From assembly GCF_004335015.1 (NCBI RefSeq), contig NZ_RQRU01000001.1:310001-374000 (forward strand): 64,000 nt of DNA, in the 5' to 3' direction. Within the stretch, counting starts at the first letter, position 1; the number at the start of each line of letters is the position of its first letter. The notes under the pieces were generated by a model. The model did no database searches. It saw only the letters and a list, made by a program, of their open reading frames with translations, and was not told the DNA's origin. Shown here piece after piece: positions 60,502 to 64,000 of the stretch. Position numbers and translations under genes: made by a program. The DNA comes from Psychrobacter pygoscelis. Lineage in GTDB: Bacteria; Pseudomonadota; Gammaproteobacteria; Pseudomonadales; Moraxellaceae.

Positions 60502-61217
60502 TGAATATGCTAACCAAATCCTTAGCTGGACTTAGCTTAGGCGCAGCATTGACCTTGGCAGCGACGAGTGCTTCAGCAGCAGGTGGTCATGGCTGTGGTA
60601 CTTTCACTAACGCAGACGGTGTAGAAGAGCATTTAGCCTGTAGTGAAGCGCCGGTAGACTTTACCAACAAGGGCTCACTACAAAATGGTGCTAAGATCTT
60701 TATGAACTACTGTGTCGGCTGTCATACTGCAAAGTATGTGCGTCACTCACGGATTGCTAAAGACTTAGAGATACCACCTGAGCTGGTCGAGAAGTATTTA
60801 CTTGTGACCTCAGATCAAATCGGTGATCATATCACCGCTGAGATTGATCCTGACGTTCAGGCGGCTTGGTTCGGTGCAGCGCCACCAGATCTATCGCTAG
60901 AGACCCGTCTTCGTGGCGATGATTGGGTATATACCTACCTACTCTCTTTCTACGAAGACCCTAGCCGACCTTGGGGTGCAAACAACCTAGTATTACCAAA
61001 TGCTGCCATGCCGCATGTACTACATAATATGCAGCAGACGCTTAGTAAAGAAGAGTTTGAGAACCAAGTTGGTGATCTTGTGAACTTTATGGCGTGGATG
61101 GGCGAGCCTGTTCGCCATGACCGTAAAGTGATCGGCGCTTTTGTCTTACTGTTCTTACTTGTATTACTGATTCCAGTCTATCTACTTAACAAGGAATTCT
61201 GGAAAGACGTTAAATAA
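60501..61217 (+). CDS. petC: Ubiquinol-cytochrome c reductase, cytochrome c1 subunit
   Basis: A 238-residue protein with signal peptide (LTKSLAGLSLGAALTLAATSASAAGG), haem motif CVGCH near residue 72, a methionine ligand region (NAAMPHVL) and a C-terminal membrane anchor (IGAFVLLFLLVLLIPVYLL). It passes electrons to cytochrome c. Last gene of petABC. Confidence 0.96.
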   Translation: MNMLTKSLAGLSLGAALTLAATSASAAGGHGCGTFTNADGVEEHLACSEAPVDFTNKGSLQNGAKIFMNYCVGCHTAKYVRHSRIAKDLEIPPELVEKYLLVTSDQIGDHITAEIDPDVQAAWFGAAPPDLSLETRLRGDDWVYTYLLSFYEDPSRPWGANNLVLPNAAMPHVLHNMQQTLSKEEFENQVGDLVNFMAWMGEPVRHDRKVIGAFVLLFLLVLLIPVYLLNKEFWKDVK

Positions 61218-61245
61218 GTCTGACTGTCAGCAGGCTACTATATAT

Positions 61246-61278
61246 AAAGGAGCAGCACTTTGGTGTTGCTCTTTTTTA
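61246..61278 (+). terminator. Intrinsic terminator of petABC
   Basis: GAGCAGCAC-TTT-GGTGTTGCTC followed by six T. Confidence 0.88.
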
Positions 61279-61427
61279 TGGGTGAGACTTTTATGTCAAC
61301 GCTATCTTGATAGTGATTTTAATGGTAACCCTCTTCACGATTGACTACCTATCGTGATAACGTTTATCTTGATAAAAAAGGGTACATTGTTTACGATGGC
61401 AGTCTTATAAGTAGATGATAGTCCGAC

Positions 61428-62042
61428 ATGATAGATGCAAATGATATTCCCAATAGTCAGCTGATCTTATATGCTGATGATGGCTATGACAGTCATGTGG
61501 TGCGCTTGCTGCTCGAAGAGAAGCAGCTGGCCTATTATCACTCACGCCTGCACTCTGAGCGGCCCGAGGATTTGACCGAGCTTAACCCTTATCATACGCT
61601 CCCCGTCTTACAGCAGCGTGATATTGCCCTCTATGAAATTAACGTTATCTTTGAATATCTTGAAGAGCGCTATCATGCGCACAAGCTACTCCCAGAGACA
61701 CCACAAGAGCGGGCTATTATTCGCCAGCTAGCTTGGCGCATTCAAAATGATTGGCTGGCTTTGGGGCGAAAGCTGTTGCTCCACCCCGATAGCTTCGACA
61801 AAACAGAAGGCGCACGCGCAAAAAAACAGCTTGCTGACTCCTTGATTACGATCTCACCTCTATTCGCACATAAGCCCTACTTTATGGCCGATGAGTTCGG
61901 GTGGTGCGATGCGCTGCTGGCTCCCCTATTATGGCGATTGGATGAGATGGGGGTTCATTTGCCTGCCGCTATTAGTCGCCCCTTGCTTGAATATCAAAAA
62001 CGCCTCTTTGAGCGTGGTAGTTTTAAAGCCAGTGTAAAGTAG
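61428..62042 (+). CDS. sspA: Stringent starvation protein A-like (GST fold)
   Basis: A 204-residue GST-fold protein: LILYADDGYDSHVVRLLLEEKQLAYY, LNPYHTLPVLQQRDIALYEINVIFEYLEERY and FMADEFGWCDALLAPLLWRL. SspA binds RNA polymerase in starvation. The pet-sspA-sspB order is common in gamma-proteobacteria. Confidence 0.9.
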   Translation: MIDANDIPNSQLILYADDGYDSHVVRLLLEEKQLAYYHSRLHSERPEDLTELNPYHTLPVLQQRDIALYEINVIFEYLEERYHAHKLLPETPQERAIIRQLAWRIQNDWLALGRKLLLHPDSFDKTEGARAKKQLADSLITISPLFAHKPYFMADEFGWCDALLAPLLWRLDEMGVHLPAAISRPLLEYQKRLFERGSFKASVK

Positions 62043-62224
62043 CCTAATTCAGGTCTTAAGTAAGGGGAGTAGCGAAGGTGGCGTAACCATAGACCACCAT
62101 CAGCGACTGGCCTTCAAAACTTACCTAAACGCCATCCAAATCCCGTTTGAATAATATTACCATTAGGGTTTTATCGTTTTGATCTCATTTATAAGAACAG
62201 CTTTATTTAAATTGGAGTAGCTTT

Positions 62225-62668
62225 ATGACTGATTCTGACCTTAATGTCACCCCCACTCGTCCTTACATGGTTCGCGCGATTTATCAGTGGATTGAAGACA
62301 ATTATTTGACACCATATCTAATGGTCGATACCACTGCTGACAATGTTCAAGTACCCACTGAATATATCCAAGACGGCCGCATTGTCCTCAATATCGCTAG
62401 CCGCGCAACGGGCAACATGACAATGGACAATGATTACATCAATTTCAGTGCTAGATTTGGTGGTGTCTCACGTGATATCTGGGTCCCTATGCAGGCAGTA
62501 ATGGGCATCTATGCCAAGGAGAACTCGCAAGGGATGTTCTTTGATCCTAGTGAATATGATAACTATACGCCGCCTACTGATGAGAAATCATCGAGCAGCA
62601 CAAAACTAGAAGCGCAAAAAGCGAAGCCTAAGCGCGAAAATACAGCTGGTCTTAAAGTATTGAAGTAG
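62225..62668 (+). CDS. sspB: ClpXP specificity-enhancing factor SspB
   Basis: A 147-residue adaptor that hands ssrA-tagged proteins to ClpXP. TRPYMVRAIYQWIEDNYLTPYLMVD, GRIVLNIASRAT and ISFSARFGG-like INFSARFGGVSRDIWVPMQAVMGIYAKENSQGMFF are typical. The end GLKVLK is the ClpX-binding tail after a charged linker. Confidence 0.94.
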   Translation: MTDSDLNVTPTRPYMVRAIYQWIEDNYLTPYLMVDTTADNVQVPTEYIQDGRIVLNIASRATGNMTMDNDYINFSARFGGVSRDIWVPMQAVMGIYAKENSQGMFFDPSEYDNYTPPTDEKSSSSTKLEAQKAKPKRENTAGLKVLK

Positions 62669-62689
62669 GCAAGCTTCTATTTATTTATT

Positions 62690-62738
62690 TTTATAAAAAA
62701 TTAAGGGATGGTCATGACGTAACATGCCATCCTTTTAT
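62690..62738 (+). terminator. Intrinsic terminator after sspB
   Basis: AAGGGATGG, a loop of about 20 bases, CCATCCTT then TTATTTTAT. Confidence 0.65.
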
Positions 62739-62957
62739 TTTATGAGCGTCTGCTTGGCTCCTATCATAAATAAACTTTTGACGCTTGAGTACTGAACCCA
62801 TACTATCTAAGGTTTATACTTAAGTTTATTCAATTTGAGGATTGGTCAGCTATCCCTTGGCGAACTTTACCGCACAGCCAAACCTTTACTTTTCAATAGC
62901 TCAAAGAACATTGAAAAAGGAAATTAACCCAAATAAGATAGCAAGAGGCGTTTGTCA

Positions 62958-63515
62958 TTAGCGGGCAATAAAAAAATCTACTTTTCTTACCCACTCGCTT
63001 TTTAATTTCCATAAAACTGCTTGTACTTCGTAGCTATCTGGGTCTGCTAGCAAGTTTAAATCAAATATTTTTAGCCAACTGTCACGCTTGATTTTTTCAA
63101 AACTATTCTTCGAGCAAGTCTGTTCTAATTTTTTATAATAATCATACTCTGAATCACTTAACGCTAGACAGTGATTATTTAATACAGCGTACCAGCTATC
63201 AAAGCTACTCAATAAAACTAAGTCGTCAGGGACATCAAACTCTATTCTTACCCCACGCTCACCATGCTCTAGGTGACCCTTTTTACGCAAATCAGGCTTA
63301 ATTCGTTTTAAGCCATATGCCCGATACCACGCCCAAACTGGTAAATTTACACCTTTGGGAGCAGCTACCTTTTTGCGTAATTGCTCAGCCATCCAATAAT
63401 AGGCATCCAGTCTATGATTTGCGACAAGGTGAGCATCTGTATGATAAACGCCTTGACTCGCAAGCAAAAAATAATCACTTTCAGGACGGACAGTCCATAA
63501 CTTTAGCCACTGCAT
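62958..63515 (-). CDS. DUF3841-like protein
   Basis: A 185-residue cytoplasmic protein: LKLWTVRPESDYFLLASQGVYHTD, YYWMAEQLRKKV, PVWAWYRAYGLKRIKPDLRKKGHL and VRIEFDVPDDLVLLSSFDSWYAVLNN. The pattern matches DUF3841; function unknown. Its composition is like its neighbours' and it stands alone on the minus strand. Confidence 0.75.
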   Translation of the reverse strand: MQWLKLWTVRPESDYFLLASQGVYHTDAHLVANHRLDAYYWMAEQLRKKVAAPKGVNLPVWAWYRAYGLKRIKPDLRKKGHLEHGERGVRIEFDVPDDLVLLSSFDSWYAVLNNHCLALSDSEYDYYKKLEQTCSKNSFEKIKRDSWLKIFDLNLLADPDSYEVQAVLWKLKSEWVRKVDFFIAR

Positions 63516-64000
63516 TCAGAAGTTAAAACCTTAATAATTATGTGATAAATACTGTTATCCTAAACACTATTTAGAACGCGAGTAATGTCACACCATTTTT
63601 AAACCCTAACTGATGCTAACTTATGACCTTTACCTCATTTAGTAGAACTGTCAATTTGATAAGCATTACGTTCAAGCGTTTCATTTTTGCAATGCCATGG
63701 ATGGAAGGCTCTAAGCGATAGTCAATGTAGGATAATATTAATTCAAAGAAGCCGAGCACAGGCCATACAGGAGTATGGCAATCAAGAGTCATAGCAGATC
63801 GATTTCATTGTCAGCAGGCTTATATGCAAATCTTTTGGCTCATCAATATAGCGCTTTACGTTCTCTACTGTCTGATAGTCATATCTTGAGAGGGGTTATG
63901 GACACAAGAGTTTGTTCGCAAACTTTCGCGTATTTGCCGCCCAAACCCCTGTCATCGCCCATAAGTTGACCGAACCAATTAGCAATTTTATTGCTCAAAA
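63516..64000. other. Right end of the window, no confident gene
   Basis: A frame from about 63880 to the end (YGHKSLFANFRVFAAQTPVI and on) is open and could be the start of a gene cut by the window, but there is no clear ATG. I make no further call. Confidence 0.3.

Noticed and set aside
63775..63969. 64-residue ORF near the right end
   Set aside because: Random-looking composition; another frame there is equally open and unsupported.

Overview
The window joins most of a lambda-like prophage (about 1 to 30,800) to ordinary gamma-proteobacterial chromosome (about 30,880 to 64,000). The chromosomal genes (dinB, queA, a fimV split in two, truA, infA, leuCDB, putP, a Slam-type outer-membrane protein, two FadL/OmpP1-like proteins, uup, petABC, sspA-sspB) and the moderately AT-rich composition suggest Moraxellaceae, most likely Psychrobacter. 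This is inferred from gene content and protein style, not from a database search.

The prophage is cut by the left edge of the window. Read leftwards from its right end it is laid out like lambda. First come an AlpA/Xis-like gene and accessory early genes, with a RecT/YqaJ recombination pair and SSB. Next is a repressor switch: CI, divergent Cro and CII, with palindromic operators placed in or beside promoter spacers. Then come Rha, an O-like initiator carrying iterons, a DnaC-like loader, a nin-like region with NinG, NinB and many tiny ORFs, and a candidate late regulator. A late promoter with a structured, terminator-rich leader follows. Last are the packaging and head genes: TerS, TerL, a DUF935 portal, a Mu F-like protein, a protease with a nested scaffold, gpD and gpE. 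Tail, lysis and integrase genes are not in the window.

The most interesting part is about 9.3 to 14.9 kb, which looks like a cluster of anti-defence genes. An ASCH protein, an ABC-ATPase fused to a GNAT domain, and a ParB-like protein together suggest a Mom-like DNA-modification module. Next to them is a short Acb2-like (anti-CBASS) protein. Two small operons on the opposite strand follow. One ends in an Aca2-like HTH regulator, so the gene before it is a good anti-CRISPR candidate. The other has its own small HTH-like gene. Both are driven by near-identical promoters whose 17-bp spacers hold different inverted repeats.

Other odd features in the phage are an 80-codon ORF interrupted by four in-frame TAG codons but otherwise protein-like, a second small ORF broken by one TGA, a tRNA-like sequence with a poor anticodon arm, a 24-residue peptide with an SSB-like C-terminus, and many intrinsic terminators inside the late operon.

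In the chromosome, the notable non-coding signals are an orphan Fur-box-like palindrome followed by a promoter-like sequence and a terminator but no gene (48.1 to 48.64 kb), and a long inverted repeat between leuC and a divergent LysR gene.
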